NCBI GenBank assembly: GCA_013350335.1
Contig: CM023533.1
Span: 29,494,869-29,558,868, forward strand
DNA: 64,000 nt
Direction: 5' to 3'
Source of the DNA: Chimonanthus salicifolius
Taxonomy: Eukaryota > Streptophyta > Magnoliopsida > Laurales > Calycanthaceae
Shown here: piece after piece, positions 34,762 through 44,042 of the stretch
Layout of the letters: every line of letters begins with the position of its first letter
Position numbering within the stretch: position 1 is the stretch's first letter
Notes under the pieces: generated by a model
What the model saw: the letters and a program-made list of their open reading frames with translations, nothing else
Told to the model about the DNA's origin: nothing
The model's database searches: none
Program-made: the position numbers and the translations under genes

Positions 34762-37277
34762 GCAACATATTATATCGGATACCCAGCTAGATTCTTCCCT
34801 ACGTGTGCGTTCACATTTAGATACATGACCTGTCCATACAGAAGACGGCAGCCGTCCTTCCCGTGAGATACAGCAATTTGACACGTGCCGTTTTAACACT
34901 TGACCAAATTACTGAAATTGCAAATTTTTATTCTTTCTATTTTTTATTGGTAAGATGAGAGAGAGATAGAGACCCCTTCCCCTTTCACACTAAATGCTGC
35001 TTGTAAAATGTAAATACGGATTAGTGGGTTGAAGAATATATGTAGCAAGTTTTGGAGAGTACGATACATTTACAAAAAAAAAAAAAATTGAACAGTTATT
35101 AGAAAATTTACCAGTGGGCATATTTTTGTTTAATTATCTTTTATTATTGTTATGGTTTATATTCTAATTCGAAAGACAGAACTTTCAACAGAGATGTAAT
35201 TTTTTTGAATAATATTCAGATGAATGAGAATCTCAATGAGCAAATTTTATATTAATCGTGGTTAAAAAAATAGTGAAATAATTATCTTAACTACATGACA
35301 AATCAACTCATGCATGTTAACATTTTTCATAAAGTTCTTATATTTATATTTGCCCAGTGATATAAACACCACCGTATATTTAATAAGAGAGACAACATTT
35401 TTATAAGATGGTAAATACTTTTATAAAGTATATTTTTATGTTAAAAAAGTCAATTAAACACAAATTTAAAAAATAGTTTTCCCTTCAGGGTAATCTCCAT
35501 TTGGACTTTTCTTGTTTATCCTGTTTCATGTGCTTTCTTCTTTTCTTGGACGATCGCTGGCCTCACATTATCCTTTTTTTTTTTTTTTCACCGTGAAAAC
35601 CCCGACTCCACTTTAAGATGATCATCGGTAAAACTTCAGATATATTGCACCGCGTATTTGAATAAGTCTTTATAACAATTTGAAGTTGAGACCTCCAGCA
35701 TAAACTAGAGTATCCCAACCACTTCAAACATTATTCTACTTTAAGCTCAAGGGTTACTTAAATCTAACTTTTTTTTTAGACCAAAATATCTAGATCTCTT
35801 ATAGCACTTGATTAATCTTTAGATCATGTGCAAACCTCTCTATCCACACACATCGAGTAAAACTATGGAGAGTGGCTAATTTATGTTGAGTGTGACTTAA
35901 ACTCAAAACCTCCTGCATCTCTATTTTTTTTTTTTTTGGATTAATGTGTTGGAAACTTAGACACAGTCCTACTAAAATCCCCACAAATGAGTCCACTACC
36001 CCTAAGGCAAATCAAGGTTAGGCCATGGGGCTCGAATTCACAATTTCCTATTTCCTGAGGCCAGAGGCAACCAATTGAACTACACCCAAGACCTCCTGCA
36101 TCTCTACTTTATACTTTAATCTAACTTACAAGATAAAAATCGTAAAGTTAAACCTAAATAGATGAGATAATAGTTATTGATCACTATGAGAAAATTCAAT
36201 GGTTAATAAATAAAATTAAGTTAAGCATATCTTCAACTTGAACATGATAAAAATATCAGAATTTTAATTAAGGGCCTAAAATTTTGGCTTTCACACATTT
36301 GAATTTGAAGGTACTAACACTCCATGTAAGCACTAAATAAGCATTGCCTAAGGTGACCATGGAATTAATAGAACCATTGCTGTCACTCAAGAAATAACTT
36401 GGAAATGTAAATTGTGGTCTAAAATTGAAGAAATTTTGTGTTATTTAAAATATACTTCAAGCAATATTTCAGAAGAAATAAATATGAAGGTAACTCACCA
36501 TCGATCCATTTCCAAAATTTCTGTTAGCAACATCTTCAGGGGTTTGAATTTTCTCCATGGCCATAAGAATTTTCTTCATAGATGCAAGTAGGCCATGAAG
36601 TTGCGTCAAATGCCCTCACTTAAATTACATCAAATGACCTTAGACAATATAATATTTAAAAAATTTAATTACTAATATGAAATTTTGTTATATGAAGACC
36701 AATAATTTCTGATGTAATTTGGGTTAGGGTGAATTTAAATCTAACTAATCCACCTTTAAATATGGACAATAACTAAATTCATTTTAAACATGAGTAGCGA
36801 TTAAAATTTAAAAACTTGATTTAGCTTTAATTTGAGTCCAACTAGAGTTCACTATTGGTCTAACTAGAGTGCTGGCTATTCCGTAGTTTTTCATACGTAA
36901 ATTTTTTTTAAAAAAAGTTTAATTGTTTATTGCATTACATAGTCTAACTTGTGGCCTTAGTTGACCGTAATTAAATTATTTGGTTCAAGTTAAAAATGAC
37001 TTAATTTTTTAAAGTTAGTTTGATTATAGACAGATCAATAAGGGCTAAGTAGCTAAGGTTAGTCCTCAACTTAACCGACCACCCAAGTTGCACCCTTACC
37101 TAGAAATGATAAAAGAAAAAAAAAATGTATGAACATTAAAGAGAGCATTATAATCATATGAGATTGTGATGTATAGTCCACATATTTTGCACTGGAAATT
37201 GGTTCTATCAAAGTATTTAATGTAAAATAAAATAAAGAAAATATAATGTTGTTATTAAATAAATAAAACCAAGTAAT
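34762..37277. other. Intergenic DNA downstream of the WD40 gene
   Basis: Apart from the SINE at 35924-36090, it is AT-rich with no supported gene. Short frames at 35799-35996 and 37071-37307 lie across the SINE tail and the TRIM border and are not genes. Positions 34763-35010 are probably the 3' UTR of the WD40 gene. Confidence 0.4.
35924..36090 (-). mobile_element. tRNA-derived SINE, full length, 16-bp target duplication
   Basis: Read on the minus strand it starts CTTGGGTGTAGTTCAATTGG (an A-box-like TAGTTCAATTGG), then has a B-box-like AATTCGAGCCCC, a tRNA-unrelated body, and ends in a poly-A tail (plus-strand T-run at 35924-35938). It is flanked by an exact 16-bp repeat, ACCTCCTGCATCTCTA (35908-35923 and 36091-36106), as expected for LINE-assisted retroposition. 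A SINE of this kind would be transcribed by RNA polymerase III. Confidence 0.85.
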
Positions 37278-37629
37278 TATTGGGGCAGCTGCGAAAGAGT
37301 CCCACATTGGAAGTGTAGAGGGAGATCTAGAGGTTTATAAAGGACTTGGGTCAATCCATCTAACAGGCTAGGCTTTTGGACTGAAAGTTCATGTTTTTAA
37401 TAAGTGGTATCAATACCAGGTCTCAAGTTATCTCATGTGGGTTCAGGTGATCTCCGAGGCGAAGGGGATGGCTGGCGAAGTTCTCTCCGCTTGAGGTCTT
37501 GTTTGAGGGAGAAATTGTTAGGGATACTGCCAATGAGTCCCACATTGAAAGTGTAGAGGGAGATCTAAATATTTATAAAAGACTTGACTCGCTCCACGTA
37601 ACAAGCTAGTATTTTGGACGAAAAGCACA
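37278..37629 (+). mobile_element. TRIM retrotransposon (family 2)
   Basis: Two LTRs of 114 bp each (37278-37391 and 37516-37629) share GAGTCCCACATTG, GTGTAGAGGGAGATCTA and TTTATAAA. The first is followed 13 bp later by the primer binding site TGGTATCA (37405-37412). A GAGGGAGAAAT purine tract precedes the second. No matching 5-bp target duplication was found. It belongs to the family seen in kinase introns 5 and 8. Confidence 0.75.
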
Positions 37630-38743
37630 TCTCCTAGCAGCAAAAGCAGATGGTGGCTTTCATTATCTTAATTGATCCACATCATGTAGTCATATTCTTT
37701 GTGGATGAGAAAATTTGTTCGCATCACAGATGGAGACTTGGAATTTGTGGTCCTCGAGCACCACAAATATAACATCTGCTGTAGTAGATCAATGTGTGGA
37801 AAAAAAAAAAAACTGAATTAGGTATCTGCACTCATCCCTGCTATTATCTTCAAACATTTATTTGCTTTAAATTTAAATAGGTTTGCATACACAGATAAAT
37901 TTAATAAAATTATACAAATTTTGAAATTATAATTTTAAGATAGAATGGTTAACGCCTTTAAATAAGGTGTGCCTTTAAACATTATGACTTAGATCGATTA
38001 AATCTATATGGGTCAACAAATATATGCAAGACCCATTTTTACCTGATACAATGAGTCCATTGAAGAGGTTTTTGCTTTTATATTCAATAGAAATAAACCT
38101 TATTAAGTCATAATATATATATAGAGGCTGAGATTTATTCCTTTGAGTGAGATAATATTTTGTTTATTTTCATTAAAAATAACTTTTTTTAGACATAAAC
38201 AATAAAAATATCGAGTTTTTAGTGGCCAATATGATGTTGAATTTCACAACACTTAAAACTTTTTTTATACAGAGAACCCACTTAAAATTATGCATCATAA
38301 AGAGAGAAGAAATGGGTATGTCTTCTTTTGATCTAAGGTTGACATATCTAAGATATTATTCTGTGGCTCTAAAATTTAACAATATTTATGTAGTTAAATG
38401 AGAATGTTTAATCTTCATTTTCATGTTAAATCTATTTTATGCATGTAAAATTAAAATCCATTATGAATTGAGAAAGAATTCTATCAGATTCTCTTTGAGC
38501 TTCATAAGGTTACCTTTATTAAATCTAATAGAACACATTTTTTTTTTTTTGCAGAGTTTGGTGTCCCCACTGATTGTCACACCCTCTTTTGTCTCCTTTA
38601 TTTTGAAAATTTATTATATCGACTCTGTGTCACCAACTTGAGAGACGGCTGCCCCAAAGTCCAAAAAGAGAGAAATGACAAGAAAGTCAATGACAATGAA
38701 AAATGCATGTAATTGGGACTTCATTGTATTGATGTAGAGTCAT

Positions 38744-38825
38744 TAGGTTGCACCCATCGACATCCCCTTCTGCTCTTGATAGCTTAGGTTGCACCCATCG
38801 ACATCCCCTTCTGCTCTTGATAGCT
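38744..38825. repeat. 41-bp perfect tandem duplication
   Basis: Two identical units (38744-38784 and 38785-38825) start TAGGTTGCACCCATCGACAT and end TCTTGATAGCT. Their identity indicates a recent duplication. Confidence 0.95.
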
Positions 38826-39198
38826 ACATTCACCAAGTGAATGCACCTTATCTTGAATGAATTACATGGTAAGTATATCTACATAGGTGTAGTTCAGCTG
38901 ATTATTTCTTGTTGTCTGTTGGATTACATTGGATTAATTCATGGTTTGAGAACTCAAATTCAACTTGATCTATTAGGTTTTCAAAAAAAAAATAAGTGCG
39001 TGGAGAAAACCCCACTCGGCAGAAGAAGTGGCCAGAAACTCGCAGAAACTCAACTCGTTTTAGACTAAGGTTGCTAGGTCGCTGAAGTCATTTGGATTTT
39101 GGAAGTTTTAAGGAAGGCAAACTTGAAAAAGCAAGAAAAATATAAATAGATTTGGTGGAAGGAAGCCTAGCCTGTTGAAGATGAGCAGTGCCTCCTCT

Positions 39199-39290
39199 TT
39201 CATTAGCAGTACAAAGAAAAATATAAATAGGTTTTTCACTTGCAGAGATTGAAACTCGAAAGAGAAATTTTTCTTTGTACTACTGTCTAA
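39199..39290. other. Inverted repeat able to form a hairpin
   Basis: TCATTAGCAGTACAAAGAAA (39199-39218) pairs with TTTCTTTGTACTACTGTCTA plus ATGA near 39267-39293, apart from a 4-base bulge, around a loop of about 45-50 bases. It could be a microRNA-like precursor or a scrap of a foldback transposon. Nothing else supports expression. Confidence 0.35.
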
Positions 39291-40774
39291 TGAGTGAAGA
39301 TATCGACTGATGCATTGGTATTAGCTTAGTGGAATTTTAAAAACCGCAACACGACGACCATAAGTTGCGTTACATTGTGGCCACGAGAAGTTTGGCCGAC
39401 ATGAATACATCATAGGTTGCACAGTTGCGTTTAAGTCTCACTCTTAACCAGAGTCCCCTTGACACATGTTGAGGTCCAAGGCGAAAAATTTAAATAAAGC
39501 CTTTTTAGTATTTAATATATTATTATAAGTAATAATTAATTAAAATTTTAATTATATATAATAATATTTTTATCAAAAACCTATTTTTCTTACTTTCTGA
39601 GATGTAAAATTACTAATTAAATTTTTGTATTCATGTTTTGCTAAAATATAATTGCAAATATGGCTAATTCATTTAGTCTTTAAATTAATGAAAAATTAAA
39701 ATGAGCTAAATTGATAGGTTAAAGAACGATAGAACATGACAATGTGAAAATAAGAGAATTGATGAATGGTTACAATGTCCTCTATTATTCTACTAACTCA
39801 CCAAAGATCTCTAAATTAAAAATCATGACATGATTTGTAGAGAGGAAATATATTGTTAAATAAAATTTTATAGGCACAAACTTAAACCAAAAGAAGCACA
39901 AAATAATCTAAAATCCCAGCTCTACAAATTCACAAATTAACACCCACAGAAAATGCAAACAATACCAGAAATGACTAGGAGAATCCCTTGAAATATATTC
40001 CCCTCATCTAAAGTACTTTAATCAATTGCTTATTTTATCAACAGAATAGGCCCCTCTTGACTCTTGAGTACTTGAAATTACTGAATTTTTCTAGCTTTGT
40101 AGCCCTTATATCTCTTTGCCAACATATGTAATTTTTGAAATATTTGATCCACTTATTAGATGAAAGATCCTTTAGGTCTATGATCAAAATTGGAGATCTT
40201 CAGTTGAATGATTGAGTATTTTCTAAAACTATATCCTAACTTTCGGTGAATACCTCTACTAAAACTAGTCATATTTCAATTGTAGAGTATTTATTACCAA
40301 ATATCTTATCATAATTCAAAAAAAAATTCTTCACAAATCCCTCAAAAATTGAATACTTTGCATTTCCTCCCATTGCAAATGGTTTTACCATTTTTCATCT
40401 AAGCCAAACAGACTTAGACATGTCCATTTTTCCACATGCTCTGTCTCTCAATTCCATCCACTCCAGCATGCAATCAAAATAAGAGTGAGGCCTTTTTCAA
40501 ATGGGGGCCTAAGGCCCAGGCCTAACTTACCTTACAGTTAGACTGGATCTGAACATGCTTAGTCTTGTCACATTTTCCACGTTCTCTGTCTCTCAATCCC
40601 ATTCAGTCCACCATGCAATCAAAATAGGAGTGGGGCCCTTTTTAAATGGGGGCCTAAGGCCAGGGCCGGCTAGACAAGCGGAGGCCTAAAGCAAAACATT
40701 TAAACGGGGCCTTCTTTTGTATTTAACATATTATTATAAGTAGTATTTAATTAAAATTTTAACATATTATTATA

Positions 40775-42240
40775 GGGTAATTATTTTGACACGGGTTTTT
40801 TTTTTTTTACAAACACTGGTTTTCAGTTTTTTGAAGGAAATTACCGCGTTGCTCTTCCATGTCAGCGTGGTCCGAACGTGAGATAAGAACATTTTTTCGT
40901 TGTTCGGACCATTATTCGTGTCTAAATTCCATTGCATATGCTACAGTAATACACAGTGCATTTTAAATAATAAAATCTTCTTTAAAATTTTAAAGTTGTT
41001 TTTTAAGCACTGTATATTTCTAAAATTTCTTAAATTGAATATTCGGACTAATTACGATAACCTGATAAAAATAATTTAAGACTTCAAGGTCTTTTGACAC
41101 TCCTAAATGTTTAAAACACAATGTTTTATAAATAAGGGTATCCCTCGGCTGTGAAACCCCTACCTACCAATGTGGGAAGAGTCCCACATCGGTGGTGGAG
41201 GAAAAAAAAAATGGGGGATTTAAGTGGCCAAGTCCCCTTGACCATGTGAGACGCGTTTTGGGCCGGGCCATGTGGGCCCAGGCCCAAATGCAAAACCGTG
41301 CGGGTTTGAGCTGTGTGTGAGGCCCAAATCAGACAATATCTTACTGAGTCAAGCCCTAAGCCCTGTATTCGGGTCGGGTCATTACAAATGGTATCAGAGC
41401 CGAGGTTCTACACTTGGACTGTGTGGGCCTATCATCCTTCCCTAGAGTTGTTGAGCTGGACCGGAGTCGAGCCGGGGACGGCTCGAGGCTTTTAAGGGGG
41501 GGGGGGGGTTTGATTGTGAAACCCCTACCTACCAATGTGTGAAGAGTCCCACATCGGTGGTGGAGGGAAAAAAAATGGGGGATTTAAGTGGCCAAGCCCC
41601 CTTGACCATGTGAGACGAGTTTTGGGCCTGGCCATGTGGGCCCAGGCCCAAATGCAAAACCGTGCGGGTTTGAGCTATGTCCGAGGCCCAAATCGGACAA
41701 TATCTTACTGAGTCAAACCCTAAGCCCTGTATTCGGGTCGGGTCGTTACATCGGCTGTGCCGAAAACACATTTGGGAGTGTCACAAGACCTTGAAGTCTT
41801 AAAGTATTTTTATCAGGTTATCGTAATTAGTCCGGATATTCAATTTGAGAAATTTTGAAAATACACATTACTTAAAAAATAACTTTAAAGTTTTAAAGGA
41901 TATTGTATTATTTAACTAATGCACTGTGCATTAATGTAGGATTTGCACCGTTATTTTTTAAGCACTGTGTATTTCCAAAATTTCTCAAATTGAATATTCG
42001 GACTAATTACGATAACCTGATAAAAATACTTTTAAGACTTCAAGATCTTTTGACACTCCCAAATATGCTTCGGTACAGCTAAGGGATACCCTTATTTGTA
42101 AAACACTATGTTTTAAGCATTTGGGAGTGTCAAAAGACCTTAAAGTCTTAAAGTATTTTTATCAGTTTATCGTAATTAGTCTCGATATTCAATTTGAGAA
42201 ATTTTGAAAATACACAGTGCTTAAAAAATAACCTTATAAC
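40775..42240. mobile_element. Mutator-like palindrome element nested in the hAT element
   Basis: Starting near GGGTAATTATTTTGACACGG, it carries the GGAAATTACCGCGTTG block shared with 53102-54214 and two opposed palindromes. The first is split by the TRIM (about 40960-41149 and 41751-41890); the second is about 41940-42240. The right terminal repeat appears to be lost, so no 9-bp duplication can be shown. Confidence 0.7.
41150..41750 (+). mobile_element. TRIM retrotransposon, family 1, complete (601 bp)
   Basis: LTRs of 237 and 236 bp (41150-41386 and 41515-41750) begin TGTGAAACCCCTACC and end GTCGGGTC.TTACA; they are nearly identical. The primer binding site TGGTATCAGAGCC is at 41389-41401, 2 bp after the first LTR. 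A G-run polypurine tract (41496-41508) precedes the second LTR. Exact 5-bp TCGGC copies flank it (41145-41149 and 41751-41755). The internal region is only 128 bp and non-coding. The high LTR identity points to recent insertion. Confidence 0.95.
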
Positions 42241-42507
42241 TTATCAAGGGTCTTTTAACACTTCGGGCTTTAAGCGGTTGCTTTTCTCACTTAAGGGTAG
42301 AGCCGGCCCTGCCTAAGGCCCAAGCCTAACTTCCCTTATAGTTAGGCTGGACCTGAACATGCTTAGTCTTATCCCCTTTTCCACATGCTCTGTCTCTCAA
42401 TCCCATTCAGTCCACCATGCAATCAAAATAGGAGTAGGGCCCTTTTAAATGAGGGCCTAAAGGCCGAGCCTAACTTGTCTTATAGTTAGGCTAGGCCTGC
42501 TCTTAAC

Positions 42508-43082
42508 CAGGGTTGAAAATTTGGCATTGTTCCTCAGTATCTCATATGGGTTTCACACTTATAGCGATTGGTTCCATAGCTGATACGGGACTTAATGGGG
42601 CCATTTTACAAATAATCTCTCATGGATTTATTGGTGCTGCACTTTTTTTCTTGGCAGGAACAAGTTACGATAGAATACGTCTTGTTTATCTCGACGAAAT
42701 GGGAGGAATAGCTATCCCAATGCCAAAAATATTACCATATTTGTGGCTTTTCGTTGGCTTCTCTTGCATGTCGGGAATGAGTGGTGGCTCATCTGAATTT
42801 TTAGCCGATATTTTATCTCAGCCGAGATTTTTCTCTCTCCTCAATTTTTTTAAAAAATCTCGGTGGCTTTTTTTTTTTTGAAAAAAATCATTTAAAAAAT
42901 AAAAAGACTATATTTTAAAAAAATATATAAAAATATAAATATCTGCCGATATTCGCCTGTATCAATATTGGCAGAGATATCGACTGGGCCCACGCCGATA
43001 TTTATTATAATAAAATAAAAATCAGCCGAATTTTTTTATCTCTGGCCGATACCATGCGTATCGGCTGAGATTTCGACCCCTG
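42508..43082. mobile_element. hAT element carrying plastid ndhD DNA
   Basis: It begins CAGGGTTGAAAATTTGGC and ends GAGATTTCGACCCCTG, and is flanked by exact 8-bp CTCTTAAC copies (42500-42507 and 43083-43090). The right 280 bp is typical of the ATCGGCCGAT family. After only about 18 bp of left terminus, the rest of the left side is plastid DNA. It is therefore a composite non-autonomous element. Confidence 0.87.
42526..42801 (+). pseudogene. ndhD: Plastid ndhD fragment (nuclear plastid DNA)
   Basis: The translation contains [20 protein letters not shown], then [19 protein letters not shown] and IPMPKI, diagnostic of NdhD, the subunit of the plastid NADH dehydrogenase-like complex that is homologous to complex I chain 4. 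Only about 90 of roughly 500 codons are present. After PMPKI the reading departs from the family and then regains a GMSG block, so short indels have disrupted it. No promoter or start is present. It is a nuclear copy, not a working gene. Confidence 0.9.
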
Positions 43083-43361
43083 CTCTTAACATATAAGGAC
43101 TACTCTCCTTAGTTTTATCAAGTGCGTAGATAGAGAGGTTTTCACACACCCCAAGAACTTAATCAAGTGGTCTAAGAGGCCTAGATGTAAAATACAAATA
43201 ATCAGCCGCAACCTACACTAAGTGAGACTTAGTTTGTGCTACCCCTACAGTAACTCTGTTCAAAATTGGCCCATAACAGGCTGAAAGAAAGTCCAGAAGG
43301 GCTAGTCCAGCGTAGTCACTCCTCTTGTTACACTGCATTGAGAAGCTTTAATTGTAGTGAT

Positions 43362-43500
43362 CAGGAGTGGAAATATCTCGACCAAGAAATTTTTCTTCCC
43401 TACCTTTTTTTTTTTTTTTAAATCACCTTTATCGACAGATATCAGCGATCGGCCGATACAATATGTATCGGCCGAGATTATTACCCAGGCTAAGTTGGCC
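43362..43500. mobile_element. Short hAT-family copy
   Basis: It begins CAGGAGTGGAAATATCTCG and contains CGGCCGATACAATATGTATC; its right end (TTATTACCCAGG) is imperfect. The flanks show no matching 8-mer, so it is probably truncated or old. Confidence 0.55.
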
Positions 43501-43983
43501 CATACTTTCATTTTCATATTTAAATAATGACAATAATAATTATTATTATAATGAAGAGACACCAGCATACTTGGCCAATGATTGGGCTTGGTACAAAAAG
43601 TTGAGCATGTATGTTAAATGGGTAAAGATATAATCTGAATTTATAGATTTCGAGTTTAGTCCATTGAGCTTTTAATAGATCTTGAGCTTGCCAGACTCAA
43701 ACACCATCATCTCTCCTCCTTAATTCAAACGCGAATTATAAATTAGATCTTATTCACAAAAGATTAATCAGGTTCCTACCTCATCGAAGTCATGGGTGGA
43801 ATTCACCATGCCCAAACCTATGTTTATTGGGCTCGATGCTTAGGCCTAAACCTTGAGGCCCAACTTACTTAAATGAGCCTTCAAAGGATAAGCCCAACAA
43901 AATTAGTAGATGACACATGGTTCACGCCAGATGAGTTCTTGTCGAGGGTTTTGTGTGCTAAGTAACTACCGTCCGGGTAGGAT

Positions 43984-43992
43984 TTAGGGTTT
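43984..43992 (+). promoter_or_regulatory. Telo-box upstream of the plastid protein gene
   Basis: TTAGGGTTT (the complement of AAACCCTAA) lies 51 bp before the ATG at 44043. Telo-boxes close to the transcription start are common in plant housekeeping, ribosomal and plastid-protein genes. Its role here is inferred. Confidence 0.45.
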
Positions 43993-44042
43993 AAACGGTC
44001 AGCAAGGAGACAATCATCCTATGTGATTTGAAGCCGGCGAAA

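Larger units (their letters stand above)
37630..40660. other. Intergenic DNA with short repeats
   Basis: No gene is supported. Positions 39449-39600 resemble the 5' part of the GGGCCGGC-type hAT element at 40661 (CAGAGTCCCCTTGACA, then AAGGCGAAAA and an AT-rich body), truncated. Positions 40417-40660 hold two units of a repeat described separately. Frames at 38423-38641 and 38841-39068 lack family features. Confidence 0.4.
40661..42311. mobile_element. hAT element (GGGCCGGC family), 1651 bp, host of nested elements
   Basis: It begins CAGGGCCGGCTAGACAAGC and ends GGGTAGAGCCGGCCCTG, with exact 8-bp CCTAAGGC copies on both sides (40653-40660 and 42312-42319). Only about 185 bp are its own; the rest is a nested Mutator-like palindrome element that itself holds a TRIM. 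There is no transposase. Confidence 0.88.
40417..42507. repeat. Three-unit repeat of about 150 bp, split by a hAT insertion
   Basis: Units share GCTCTGTCTCTCAATCCCAT, CATGCAATCAAAATAGGAG, a GGGGGCCTAAGGCC block and GAACATGCTTAGTCTT. They lie at about 40417-40565, 40566-40660 plus 42312-42367, and 42368-42507. The second unit is interrupted by the hAT element at 40661-42311, and the third ends exactly at the hAT element carrying ndhD. Confidence 0.75.

Noticed and set aside
33586..34768. Several minus-strand frames and one alternate plus-strand frame across the WD40 gene
   Set aside because: Shadows of the GC-rich single exon; the 447-codon frame has all seven WD repeats.
42513..42881. 122-aa frame as an independent gene
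   Set aside because: Its middle is a plastid ndhD fragment and its end reads into hAT sequence. It has no promoter, and the original frame is disrupted.
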